DNA of 33,777 nt from Clostridia bacterium (GTDB lineage Bacteria; Bacillota; Clostridia; Christensenellales; Aristaeellaceae). The stretch covers positions 1 to 33,777 of the forward strand of contig JAFYFC010000039.1 of assembly GCA_017543905.1 (NCBI GenBank), given 5' to 3'. A model generated the notes under the pieces. That model had not been told where the DNA came from, did no database searches, and saw only the letters and a list, made by a program, of their open reading frames with translations. Position numbers and translations under genes: made by a program. Below, one piece after another: positions 1 through 8,478 of the stretch. Position 1 is the first letter of the stretch; every line of letters begins with the position of its first letter.

Positions 1-26
1 CTGACGACGGTCATTTGATCCGCGCG

Positions 27-77
27 CCCCGAGGTGCCTTCGGTCGGGGCTCCGCCCCTCCCTTCGGCTCCTCGGGG
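27..77. repeat. GC-rich imperfect palindrome at the window edge
   Basis: The arms CCCCGAGG (27-34) and CCTCGGGG (70-77) are exact inverted repeats. They enclose a second small hairpin, GGGGC/GCCCC (46-50 with 54-58). No T-tract follows on either strand, so a simple intrinsic terminator is unlikely. It could be a dispersed intergenic palindrome or part of a structured RNA continuing from outside the window. Apart from this, bases 1-203 contain no gene I can support. Confidence 0.4.
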
Positions 78-203
78 GATGGCTCTGCCAGTGCTGCTGT
101 GGTCCAGTAAATTCGGTCTCACATCATTGACAAATGAACAGCGGAAAGAGTGTATTATATGATTTGAAGCAATTTCTCACTTGAATAAACTGCAACTGAT
201 CGC

Positions 204-234
204 AAAAAAACTCCCCGCCGTGTCCGGCGGGGAG
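204..234 (-). terminator. Rho-independent terminator of the wall-protein operon
   Basis: A 10-bp perfect stem (CTCCCCGCCG at 211-220 with CGGCGGGGAG at 225-234) has a 4-base loop. Read on the minus strand it is followed by seven T residues (204-210). It lies 9 bases past the stop codon of the minus-strand gene ending at 244, so it closes the three-gene operon. Confidence 0.9.
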
Positions 235-243
235 AAAGGCGCG

Positions 244-3200
244 TTACTGCTTCGCCTTCAGCATTGTCATTATGTAAGTGTAGGTGGCTTCGTCAATCGG
301 ATAATACTCGCCGTTTGCGTCGAGGAAGGATTCGTTTTCGTCCATTACGGGCGACATCGCGGGATCGTTTGCATCAAGCTGCACGTCGTACACCGCTCTG
401 TAAGTCACGTCTCCGAGCACTCCGTATTCGTCGTTCATCAGCAGCTCGTCTCTGTCCAGCCAGCCCTTTTCGATCAGCATATCCTGGAATTCACGGACAG
501 CTTTCTCGTCTTCATACCAGAATTCGTCAAATACAGGCTCCGGCGTAGGCACGGGCGTAGGCACGGGCGTAGGCTCGGGAGTGGGCTCCGGCGTCGGCTC
601 GGGCGTAGGCTCGGGCGTGGGCTCGGGGGTGGGTTCAGGCGTGGGCTCCGGAGTAGGCTCGGGAGTCGGCTCGGGCGTGGGCTCCGGAGTTGGTTCGGGC
701 GTAGGCTCGGGCGTAGGCTCGGGAGTGGGAACCGGCGTGGGCTTCACAGTCTGCTGAACCGCGCTGCGCAGTATATAGCCTTTCACTTCTTCGCCGTCGA
801 ACGGGGAGGTATAAACGACGTATATCCATTCGCTGTTATACGCGTGCACCTCGGCCACTTCGTCCCGGCTTACCCTGTACAGGATGTCGGAATTCTCGTC
901 CGCGGTTTTATAGATGTACGTGAACTCGTCGGTCACGAGTGCGTACTGCACCTCGTCGGGCGTTACAAACGGCTCCGGCGTTATTTCGGGTACGACCTCC
1001 GGAGTAGGCTCGGGCGTGGGCTCGGGAGTGGGCTCGGCCATAGGTTCCGCCGTCGGCTCGGGAGTAGGCTCGGGAGTTGGCTCGGGAGTAGGCTCGGCAG
1101 TGGGTGCCGGCGTGGGCTCAGCTGTGGGCTCGGGCGTAGGCTCGGGAGTCGGCGTCGGCGTTATGACCGGCACGGGCGTTACAGCGGGAGCGGGCGTGGC
1201 GTCCGTCTTGCTGTAAACCTCGAACTCGCTTGCCAGCGCATAAGCGGTCAGATTGTTTGAGGGATTGATTATCTGCAGCCAGCCCTCCGCTCTCGCGGCA
1301 AGCAGGTATTCCTGAGAGCTCTGTACTGCGGTCCATATATCGTTTTCGTCCGCTGAACGGTATATCAGCGTGTCGTTCGCACGGGCGCGTACATACAGCG
1401 TTTCGAATACGGGCGTGAAATCGATAGTTTCCTTGGTGGGCGCGGGAGTGACGCTTGCAGGATTTATATACATTCCGTCAAGCAGCGTGTCCAGCGTGTC
1501 GCCGTCCGCAATGCCTGTAACGCGCAGCCTTTCGTAGCCCGTCACGCTGTTTACGTACTGCTGGAAGGCGGTGACGGCGGCTCTGGTTTTGTTGCCGTAT
1601 TTGCCGTCCGCCTTATCGTTAAGCCACCCCTGCTCGATCAGCACCTCCTGCAGCGCCTGTATGCTTTCCGCAGGGGAATCGGGGCTGATCGTCGGATCCT
1701 CCGCAGGCTCCTGCGTGGGCAGGGCCTCGGGGATTTCTATATACTCAAGCGGTATATACGCCGTCGATCCGCTCGCGCTGTTCAGCATGGCCCAGTCGCG
1801 CGACGTGGCGACCAGCGTGAACACGCTGCCGCCCGTTACGTATGCCATAGGCGAGGCGTTCTTGCTCGCGCGGTCGTACACATATGTCCTGTCTTCGCAC
1901 TTGACCGTCACCTGCACAGGCTCGTCCAGCATCTCCATCAGGTCCGTCTGATCGTCGGGATCGGCTGTGGGCGCGGGGGTCGGCGTGGGCGTGGGCTCTG
2001 CGGTCGGCGTGGGCGTGGGATGGGCGAATACGTCGGAGGTAAGCCATTTCTGCGTGTTCTCGTCGGCGTAGCCGGTCTCCGGCAGGTATTTTATGCCGGT
2101 AAGTTCGTTTACGTATCTCTGGAAGGACGCCACGGCGTTCATCGTGTCGTAATCGTAAACGCCGTTCTGCGCTCCGCTGTACCATCCAAGCTCAGTCAGC
2201 CTGACCTGCAGGTCGTGTATCTCGATGGGAGAGGATTTCGGGTTTATCTCGATAGTAGCGGGAGTGGGGGAGACGGTCGCCTGCGGCTTGATCGCTTTTG
2301 TAAAATCGTCAAGATAGACGAACGTAAGTCTGCCGCAGATTCCGTCCTCGGCAAGGTTTGCGTTGTAGGTGCGGTTCATTTCGCGCTGGAATTCTCTTAC
2401 GGCGTTTTTGGTGTTGGCGTCGTAAACTCCGGTCACGTTTTCAAAATCGAGCCAGCCCAGCTGCACGAGCTGCCACTGCAGGTCCTCGATGTCGGAGGCA
2501 CGGGAATACTGGTTTATCGTGCCCCTCGTGGGCTGCGGGGTGGGCGTCGCGCTCTTCCACGTTTCCTCGATTTCTCTTTCAAGGTCAGCCCACATGTTGT
2601 ACGGCGTGGGTACGGGCGTGGGTGTCGGCGTAACTATGGGCATGCTGTCGCCGCCCTTTTCGGCCATCCAGTCGTTGTTCCAGTACGTGTTTGACGGGCC
2701 GGTCGGCTCGGTATAGATATACGGGGTAGAGGTGGCTGTGGGCAGCGGATTCCACTCGCTCACCTGTGAGGCGGTGGGCGCAGGAGTGGGGTCTGAGCTG
2801 ACAGGGTCGTTCTGCCTGCCCTTGATTAAAACGACTGCCGCGATTATCGCCGCGATTATTATAACCGCGGTTATTATTATGGCCGGCAGCTTGCCCGCGA
2901 AGGGACTTGACTCACGCTCGTCTCTGTCGTCCTCGCTGCGCGCGGGCTTTTCGGTTTTTACCTTGCGTTCCACAAAGTATCCGGTGCCGTTCGTGTCGAT
3001 ATACGTATACTTTTTCTCGCCGTCGTCGCTTTCGCTGTTCAGACGCAGGTTTTCGAGCTCGCGCCTGAATTCGCGTTCGTGCCCGGGCAAGGGGCGTACC
3101 GAACCGTCTTCAAGGCGTTCGCATATATCCGCGGGGAAAAACTCGCGCATGCGCCTGCGGGTTTCTTTCTTAAGGTCGAAAACGTTGTATACTATGCCGT

Positions 3201-3372
3201 TTTCGTCGCTGCCGCGCGCGCGTCCCACAAGATAACGCTCGGTTATGAGCGTGCCGGGGGCGAGCTGTCCTTCTCCGGCAGGCGTGTTCTGTTCGTACCC
3301 GCAGTGCGGACATACTCTTTTAAGACCAATAATTTTGAAACAATTCAGGCAGCGGTCGCTTGCAGCGCTCAT
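244..3372 (-). CDS. Membrane-anchored wall-binding protein: zinc ribbon, truncated kinase-like N-lobe, TM helix, peptidoglycan-binding and SH3 repeats
   Basis: This 1042-residue protein starts with a four-Cys zinc ribbon (C8, C11, C21, C24). Residues about 38-110 read like the N-lobe of the Ser/Thr kinases that carry such a ribbon. The ERYLVGRARG...GIVYNVFD stretch matches a glycine loop, and RRRMREFFP stands where those kinases have VAIKEYFP, so the ATP-binding Lys is gone. No HRD or DFG catalytic lobe follows. Instead there is one transmembrane helix (about 162-183). After it come, by eye, four peptidoglycan_binding_1-like repeats (LQ..L..LGW...G.YD..T..AV..FQ) and three SH3-like repeats, joined by Pro-Thr-Glu linkers. 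Predicted topology is cytoplasmic ribbon and pseudokinase fragment with the wall-binding part outside, which suggests a structural anchor or a wall sensor (inference). Its start codon overlaps the preceding stop as TGATG, indicating translational coupling to the HAD-thymidylate kinase gene. Confidence 0.85.
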   Translation of the reverse strand: MSAASDRCLNCFKIIGLKRVCPHCGYEQNTPAGEGQLAPGTLITERYLVGRARGSDENGIVYNVFDLKKETRRRMREFFPADICERLEDGSVRPLPGHEREFRRELENLRLNSESDDGEKKYTYIDTNGTGYFVERKVKTEKPARSEDDRDERESSPFAGKLPAIIITAVIIIAAIIAAVVLIKGRQNDPVSSDPTPAPTASQVSEWNPLPTATSTPYIYTEPTGPSNTYWNNDWMAEKGGDSMPIVTPTPTPVPTPYNMWADLEREIEETWKSATPTPQPTRGTINQYSRASDIEDLQWQLVQLGWLDFENVTGVYDANTKNAVREFQREMNRTYNANLAEDGICGRLTFVYLDDFTKAIKPQATVSPTPATIEINPKSSPIEIHDLQVRLTELGWYSGAQNGVYDYDTMNAVASFQRYVNELTGIKYLPETGYADENTQKWLTSDVFAHPTPTPTAEPTPTPTPAPTADPDDQTDLMEMLDEPVQVTVKCEDRTYVYDRASKNASPMAYVTGGSVFTLVATSRDWAMLNSASGSTAYIPLEYIEIPEALPTQEPAEDPTISPDSPAESIQALQEVLIEQGWLNDKADGKYGNKTRAAVTAFQQYVNSVTGYERLRVTGIADGDTLDTLLDGMYINPASVTPAPTKETIDFTPVFETLYVRARANDTLIYRSADENDIWTAVQSSQEYLLAARAEGWLQIINPSNNLTAYALASEFEVYSKTDATPAPAVTPVPVITPTPTPEPTPEPTAEPTPAPTAEPTPEPTPEPTPEPTAEPMAEPTPEPTPEPTPEVVPEITPEPFVTPDEVQYALVTDEFTYIYKTADENSDILYRVSRDEVAEVHAYNSEWIYVVYTSPFDGEEVKGYILRSAVQQTVKPTPVPTPEPTPEPTPEPTPEPTPEPTPEPTPEPTPEPTPEPTPEPTPEPTPEPTPEPTPVPTPVPTPEPVFDEFWYEDEKAVREFQDMLIEKGWLDRDELLMNDEYGVLGDVTYRAVYDVQLDANDPAMSPVMDENESFLDANGEYYPIDEATYTYIMTMLKAKQ
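535..745 (-). repeat. 12-bp minisatellite encoding a (Pro-Glu-Pro-Thr)n linker
   Basis: About seventeen tandem, slightly variable 12-base units encode a PTPEPTPEP... linker between the last SH3-like repeat and the C-terminal peptidoglycan-binding repeat of the wall protein. Third positions vary between units (for example GGCGTA, GGAGTG and GGCGTG), which suggests selection on the peptide as well as slippage. Confidence 0.8.
1000..1190 (-). repeat. Second Pro-Thr-Glu/Ala linker repeat in the same gene
   Basis: A second run of the same 12-base unit family encodes a PTPEPTPEPTAEPT-type linker, more interrupted (TAEP, MAEP, VVPEI) than the copy at 535-745. It separates two SH3-like repeats. Confidence 0.7.
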
Positions 3373-4661
3373 CAGATTTCTCCTCCGTTCGTATCCGTAA
3401 TCAGCTTGACGACTTTTTGACGCGCAATTTCGTGAATCTGTTCAATACTCCCGCTCGCGTCGACGCGGCAGTACCGGCTGTTTTCGTTTTTGCACATATC
3501 CATGAACGCTTCGTACACGCGCTTTCTGAAATCGTCCTTGGACAGCTCCATTCGGTCGGCTTCCGAAACGCCCAGACGCCGTTTTATCGCTTCCTCCGGA
3601 CTTATGTCGAATATCAGCGTAAGCTCAGGTACGCACGTGCCGACTGCGCGTTCGTTTATCTGCCTGACCCAATCGCCCAGACCGCGTCCCGCACCCTGAT
3701 AGGCGATGGAGGAGTCCACGTAACGGTCGCAGAGCACTGTTTTGCCCGCTTCGAGCGCAGGCGCGATCGTGTCGTGCACGTGCTGTGCGCGCGCGGCCGC
3801 AAACAGGAGCGCTTCGCATTCGTCGGTCATGCCGAGCGACTTTACGTCCAGCAGCACCTCGCGGATACGTTCAGATATGGGGCAGCCGCCCGGCTCGCGC
3901 GTGTTTACCGTGTCGACGCCGCAGCTTTCTAGGTATTCCTTCATCAGCTTGTGCTGGGTGGACTTGCCGCAGCCGTCCGAGCCCTCGAAGGTGATGAAGC
4001 GGCCCTTTGCAAGGGGCGTATCGCCAAGTAAAGCCTGCCGCAAAGCCGCTGTGCTTTCGCAGATTTCGTCTGCCCCCGCGTCCAAAAGCTCCTCGCGCGT
4101 TCCGTAGCCGTACAGCGCGCCGACAGCGTATATGCCGGCTTGCTTTGCGCCCGCCATGTCGAAACGCCTGTCTCCGGCCATGCACGCGCGATCATAGCTT
4201 TCAGGCAATGCCTGCGTTATCAAAAAGCGCTTGCCGGGGTCCTTTTCGCCCTCACAGGGCGCGGAGATTTTATCGAAAAAAGGTCTTATTGCGAAATACT
4301 CGAGCGTTTTTTCACATAAATCTACGGGCTTCGAGGAAGCCAGAGCGATATACGCGCCTTCACGCTTCAGCGTGTACAACAGCTCGAATATGCCATTGTA
4401 AACGCGCGCTTCCCGCCAGCCGATCAGGTGATGCCGCTCGCGGTAGGTTTTGACGGCCCGCACCGCTTCTTCGTCCGTCATGCCGCAGATATTCCTGAAT
4501 GAGTCGTACAGCGGCGGCCCGACGAATTCCGTCAGCGTGCTTTCGTCCGGCACGGCGTATCCTGCTTTTTCGATAGCGTACGCTGCGCTTTTGGTAATCC
4601 CGGGTGCGGATTCGGTAATGGTGCCGTCAAGGTCGAATATTACAGTGTCAAAATTCAGCAT
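3372..4661 (-). CDS. tmk: HAD-family phosphatase fused to thymidylate kinase
   Basis: The 429-residue protein has two complete enzymes. Residues 1-212 form a phosphoglycolate-phosphatase-like HAD hydrolase: DLDGT with D10 and D12, a motif II/III region at ALASSK (107-111), and GDRRFDM (163-169) as motif IV. Residues about 218-429 are dTMP kinase, which makes dTDP for DNA synthesis: P-loop GSDGCGKST (227-235), REPGG (255-259), CDRYVDSS (311-318) and an Arg-containing lid (RRLG, 361-364). Each half has about its normal family length, and there is no internal stop or frameshift, so this is a true fusion rather than an assembly join. A GAGGAG ribosome binding site overlaps the end of the upstream gene, whose stop is 7 bases away. 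The gene lies between two wall-protein genes. The HAD half could act on a nucleotide or sugar phosphate; its substrate cannot be read from sequence. Confidence 0.93.
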   Translation of the reverse strand: MLNFDTVIFDLDGTITESAPGITKSAAYAIEKAGYAVPDESTLTEFVGPPLYDSFRNICGMTDEEAVRAVKTYRERHHLIGWREARVYNGIFELLYTLKREGAYIALASSKPVDLCEKTLEYFAIRPFFDKISAPCEGEKDPGKRFLITQALPESYDRACMAGDRRFDMAGAKQAGIYAVGALYGYGTREELLDAGADEICESTAALRQALLGDTPLAKGRFITFEGSDGCGKSTQHKLMKEYLESCGVDTVNTREPGGCPISERIREVLLDVKSLGMTDECEALLFAAARAQHVHDTIAPALEAGKTVLCDRYVDSSIAYQGAGRGLGDWVRQINERAVGTCVPELTLIFDISPEEAIKRRLGVSEADRMELSKDDFRKRVYEAFMDMCKNENSRYCRVDASGSIEQIHEIARQKVVKLITDTNGGEI

Positions 4662-4668
4662 ATGCTCC

Positions 4669-7600
4669 TCAGATAACGCGTCTCGCCCATGAGAACACGC
4701 GGTTATAGTAGCCTGTTGTGATTGAGGAAATAATTACCTTGCCGGCTGCCGAGGATGCATGTATGAATTTGCCGCCGCCCAGATATATGCCTACGTGATC
4801 GCTCAGGTCGCTGTCGCTCAGCGTGTTCATGCACACTATGTCGCCGCGCTTCATCGCGCTTACGGTTTCTATCTTGGTGCCTTTGCCGTAGCCCTGCGCG
4901 TAGGCGCTGCGGCCCAGCGAAACGCCTACCTTCTTGAAGCAGTAGGTGGTAAGGCCGGAGCAGTCGTAGCTGTTGGGGCCGGAGGTGCCGTAGATATAGG
5001 GCTTGCCGAGCTGCGCGAGGGCGTTGCTTATAACCGTTTCTATCGTTGAGGAGCCGGTGCCGCTGGCGGGATCGTCGGAGGGATCGGTAGAATATTTGCC
5101 CGTGCCGCTTCCGCCGCCGCTGCCGCCGGAGCCGGCGCCGCTTATCGCGCTGGTCTTGTTCTTAGGCGCTGAGGACGAAAACAGACTTGCGAGCGTGGCG
5201 CTGTCGGCGCTGCCGGTCGCGCTGATGCCCGCGGTTTCCTGATAAAGCTTGACCGCGGACTGCGTGAGATTGCCGTATTCGCCGTCTATACCGGCGCTCA
5301 GATAGCCTTTATATGTCAGCCTTGTCTGCAGCCTCGTAACGCTCGTGCCGGTCGAGCCCTTTGAGAGCGAATCGCTCTTTATCGGAGACTGCGGCGCGTA
5401 GCCGCCGTATAGCACGCGCAAGGTGGCCGTATCAGCAGTCCCGCTTGCGGAAACGCCTATTTCGCTTTGGAAACGGGTGATCGCGCTGGTGGTGAGCGAG
5501 CCGTAGTTGCCTGCCGGCAGACCGTCGAAGTAGCCCAGATCCTCTAATTTTTTCTGCAGCTGCAGCACGCTGTCTCCGGAGGAGCCGGATTTGAGCTCCG
5601 AATAAGACGCGTTGGACAAATACGCCTTCAGCACGTAACAGGGCTTCGAATTGTAGCTGATGCGCGCCCACTTGCTTGTATACGCGGTTACGGTCACGTC
5701 CGTGCCCGCCGTAAGCGTGCCCGCCTTGTCGGCGCTTTCAAGCGCGGTCGTGTATATGCTTACCGTTTTGATCGCGGTCGCGTCGAACGTCTTTACAGTG
5801 GGGGATACGAATTCGTCAAACTGTATGCTGATATTCCCCACAGGATAATAGCCGCGGTTGCTGCCTTTTTCGATCAGCGCCCAGGACGAGGTGTGCGCAA
5901 GCACCGTCACCTTCATGCCCTGCGTGACCGTACCCGCCTTGCCGCCTGTTTCGAACATGTATTTATATACGCTGCCCGCGGTATTCACGGTGGCGGAATA
6001 CGCTTCGTTCGCGGTGAGCGTAACGTCTGACAGCAGGTACACGTATTCCTTCTGCACATATCCGATTTTGCCGGAGTACTCAATCAGCGCCCAGCCGTTG
6101 GCAGAGCCCTTGAGCGTTACGAGATTGGCCGCCGAAAGGGACGATATGCGCTTTGCAGAGGTGGTGGCGTATTCGTACATGGACGATGCGGCGTTTATTA
6201 TGGCCGCGGCGGACGTGGTTTCGGGTATCGTGGGCGTGGAAACCTCGCTCAGTGAAGACAGCACGCAGTAGCCGCGGTTCGACTTGTATTCGACCAGCGC
6301 CCATGTGCCGTCGGAGCCGAGCACGGTTACCTCTGTGCCCCTTGAGAGCGTGCCCAGGTTTTTGCTGGACGACGAGGCATATTTATAGAAGGTCGCTTTG
6401 GAAACTTTTACGTTCGCCTTTGCGCTCAGGTTGGCTTCAAGTGTGGCGTCCGAGACCTTAGTGAGCCCCGCCAGCAGCATATAACCCTGTGAAGTGCCGG
6501 CTTTTACCAGCGCCCAGTCTCCGCTCGTGCCGAGTATGGTCAGCTCTGTCCCTATCGCGAGCGTTTTGAGCTTTGCCGCGTTCACGCTTGCGCTTTTATA
6601 AATAGGCGCGGAGCAGTTAGTGAACGCGGGAATGTTCTGATTGGACGGTATCACGCCGACGGTGGGCGTGGGTGTTACGCCGGGCGTAGGAGTTACGCCG
6701 AGCGTGATCGCGATGCCGTAAGCCTTGGCGTAGCCGGTCGCATTGCCCTTCTGCACCAGCGCCCAGCCGTCCTTGTTTGAGAAGATCGTTACCTTGTTGC
6801 CCTTATACAGGGAGCCGAGCTTTTCTGACGAGGCGTCGGGCGAAGCGTATATGTACATCAGATCCACGCCGACAGTGCCTACGCCGATCGCCTTGCCGGG
6901 ACTTATAGTGTGTGAAGCGCTTGGGGTGGGCACAGGAGCTGTGCCGGGCGTAGGAGTTACGCCGAGCGTGATCGCGATGCCGTAAGCCTTGGCGTAGCCG
7001 GTCGCGCTGCCCTTCTGCACCAGCGCCCAGCCGTCCTTGTTTGAGAAGATCGTTACCTTGTTGCCCTTATACAGGGAGCCGAGCTTCTTTGACGAGGCGT
7101 CGGGCGAAGCGTATATGTACATCAGATCCACGCCGACAGTGCCTACGCCGATCGCCTTGCCGGGATTTAGCGTGGGAGAAGCGCTTGGGGTGGGCGTGGG
7201 AGTGGGGGTGGGAGAAGGCGTAGCTTTGACTGCGGGAGTCGCCGTCACGCCCGGAACTATCGTTACGCCGCTTCTGAGCGTGTAGCCCACGTACTTGCCG
7301 TTTTCAAGCTTTACCCATGCATTGTCAAGGTCGAGTATCGTATAGGTAGACCCCTTCGACACGGTGCACATCACCTTTGAAGCGGTCGAATCGTCGGTAT
7401 AGATCTTGGTTTTGTTTTCTTTTATGGTAGCGAGGCCCGTCGGTGTCGGAGTGGGCTGGAGCGTTATATAAGTGTGCTCCGGCTCGGGCGTCGGGGTCTG
7501 CACATTATCCGGCGTGGGTGTAGGTGTAGGGGTCGGGGTGGGAGTCGGCGTAGGCGAAGCTGTGGGGATAACGCCCAGCTGAATGGCAAGTCCATACGCC

Positions 7601-8331
7601 TTTACGTAGCCGGCTGTCGAGCCCTTCTGCACCAGCGCCCAGCCGTCCTTGTTTGAATACAGCGTTACCTTGTTGCCCTTGTAGAGCGAGCCGAGATTTC
7701 TTGACGAGGCGTCGGGCGATTCGTATATGTACATAAGGTCCACGCCGACCGTGCCCGTGCCTATAGGGCTTCCGAGCGCTATGGAGACAGTCGGCTTGGG
7801 TGTAGGCGTGGGAGTTGCGGTGGCTTTAGGCGTCGCAGCTGCGTTTTCGTTAATGCTTATGTTGCTCATAAGCGTATATCCTATATAGGAGCCGTTCTGC
7901 ATTTTCGCCCAGGTGCCGTCTGTAGAGAGAAGGGTAAACGTCTGACCCTTTTTAACGGTCATCATTACCTTGGAGCCTGTGCTGGGAGAGGCGTAGACCT
8001 TTGCAGAATTCACCTTTATGGTAGCAAGGCCGGAATACGATTTTGCCGCAGTCACCTTTTTCATGTCGCTGACGCGCGCGTAGCCGCTGCCGCCGGAATA
8101 GGAAATATGCGCTATGCCGCTGTCCTCAGATTCGACGGTTACGCGCGTGCCCTTTGAAAGCCGCGCGACGACCTCGTAAGACGTGCTCGGTCCGCTGCGC
8201 ACTACCATCGTTTTAACGCTGACCTCTGCGGTATACGATTCAGCCAGTGCGCCCGGCAAATATATGCTCAGACACAGGCATACAGCCGTTATAAAAGCCG
8301 CTAATCGTTTAAACCGGAAGTTTGTATCCAT
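4669..8331 (-). CDS. Secreted NlpC/P60 peptidoglycan hydrolase with eleven SH3-like repeats
   Basis: The 1220-residue protein begins with a signal peptide (1-30, cleavage likely after ALA). By eye there are eleven SH3_3-like repeats of about 60 residues, recognisable by the GW/TWALV..G..GY ending. The early repeats are separated by Pro-Thr linkers. Two peptidoglycan_binding_1 repeats follow (about 950-1080), then a Gly/Ser-rich linker and a C-terminal NlpC/P60 domain. The catalytic triad is visible as C1124 (DCSG), H1179 (DHVGIY) and H1191 (FIHAS). NlpC/P60 enzymes usually cut the peptide stems of peptidoglycan, so this is likely a cell-wall endopeptidase held in the wall by its repeats. It is the first gene of the operon driven by the promoter at 8396-8424, with an AGGAG site before the ATG. 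Confidence 0.93.
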   Translation of the reverse strand: MDTNFRFKRLAAFITAVCLCLSIYLPGALAESYTAEVSVKTMVVRSGPSTSYEVVARLSKGTRVTVESEDSGIAHISYSGGSGYARVSDMKKVTAAKSYSGLATIKVNSAKVYASPSTGSKVMMTVKKGQTFTLLSTDGTWAKMQNGSYIGYTLMSNISINENAAATPKATATPTPTPKPTVSIALGSPIGTGTVGVDLMYIYESPDASSRNLGSLYKGNKVTLYSNKDGWALVQKGSTAGYVKAYGLAIQLGVIPTASPTPTPTPTPTPTPTPDNVQTPTPEPEHTYITLQPTPTPTGLATIKENKTKIYTDDSTASKVMCTVSKGSTYTILDLDNAWVKLENGKYVGYTLRSGVTIVPGVTATPAVKATPSPTPTPTPTPSASPTLNPGKAIGVGTVGVDLMYIYASPDASSKKLGSLYKGNKVTIFSNKDGWALVQKGSATGYAKAYGIAITLGVTPTPGTAPVPTPSASHTISPGKAIGVGTVGVDLMYIYASPDASSEKLGSLYKGNKVTIFSNKDGWALVQKGNATGYAKAYGIAITLGVTPTPGVTPTPTVGVIPSNQNIPAFTNCSAPIYKSASVNAAKLKTLAIGTELTILGTSGDWALVKAGTSQGYMLLAGLTKVSDATLEANLSAKANVKVSKATFYKYASSSSKNLGTLSRGTEVTVLGSDGTWALVEYKSNRGYCVLSSLSEVSTPTIPETTSAAAIINAASSMYEYATTSAKRISSLSAANLVTLKGSANGWALIEYSGKIGYVQKEYVYLLSDVTLTANEAYSATVNTAGSVYKYMFETGGKAGTVTQGMKVTVLAHTSSWALIEKGSNRGYYPVGNISIQFDEFVSPTVKTFDATAIKTVSIYTTALESADKAGTLTAGTDVTVTAYTSKWARISYNSKPCYVLKAYLSNASYSELKSGSSGDSVLQLQKKLEDLGYFDGLPAGNYGSLTTSAITRFQSEIGVSASGTADTATLRVLYGGYAPQSPIKSDSLSKGSTGTSVTRLQTRLTYKGYLSAGIDGEYGNLTQSAVKLYQETAGISATGSADSATLASLFSSSAPKNKTSAISGAGSGGSGGGSGTGKYSTDPSDDPASGTGSSTIETVISNALAQLGKPYIYGTSGPNSYDCSGLTTYCFKKVGVSLGRSAYAQGYGKGTKIETVSAMKRGDIVCMNTLSDSDLSDHVGIYLGGGKFIHASSAAGKVIISSITTGYYNRVFSWARRVI
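6681..7194 (-). repeat. Near-identical 264-bp tandem duplication (two SH3-like repeats)
   Basis: Positions 6681-6930 and 6945-7194 are offset by 264 bases (88 codons) and differ at only about four places over the first 215 bases. They encode SH3-like repeats 5 and 6 of the NlpC/P60 protein plus the following linker. The related repeat 3 (about 7570-7790) is much more diverged, so this duplication is recent or has been homogenised. Confidence 0.9.
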
Positions 8332-8390
8332 TTGATTGCTCCTGTATGTATAATTATTTCGGTAGAATTACCCATAGTTACGCATATTCT

Positions 8391-8405
8391 GTTGTATTAT
8401 ACAAC
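8391..8405. promoter_or_regulatory. Possible operator: palindrome over the -10 box
   Basis: GTTGTATTATACAAC is a perfect 6-bp inverted repeat (GTTGTA/TACAAC) around a 3-base centre. It covers the -10 box of the minus-strand promoter, so a bound repressor would block that promoter. No known regulator is implied; the match could also be chance in AT-rich DNA. Confidence 0.4.
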
Positions 8406-8424
8406 AAGTCAGAACAAATTGCAA
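8396..8424 (-). promoter_or_regulatory. Sigma-A-type promoter of the NlpC/P60 - tmk operon
   Basis: On the minus strand, TTGCAA (8419-8424) and TATAAT (8396-8401) are separated by exactly 17 bases. Transcription would start near 8389, giving a leader of about 57 bases ending in an AGGAG site just before the ATG at 8331. Confidence 0.8.
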
Positions 8425-8478
8425 CAGCATATAAATATTTATGTGACCATACCGCTGTAAATTGTTAACAATTTTTCA

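Noticed and set aside
127..158. TTGACA followed by TATTAT as a plus-strand promoter
   Set aside because: The spacer is 20 bases, outside the usual 16-18, and no plus-strand gene follows; the next gene is on the minus strand.
535..1190. CRISPR-like repeat array
   Set aside because: The units are contiguous 12-base coding repeats without spacers.
181..1260. Long plus-strand frame with Gly/Arg repeats opposite the wall protein
   Set aside because: It is the antisense of the Pro-Thr-Glu linker repeats, so its GRR/LGR pattern is forced by them; it has no ribosome binding site.
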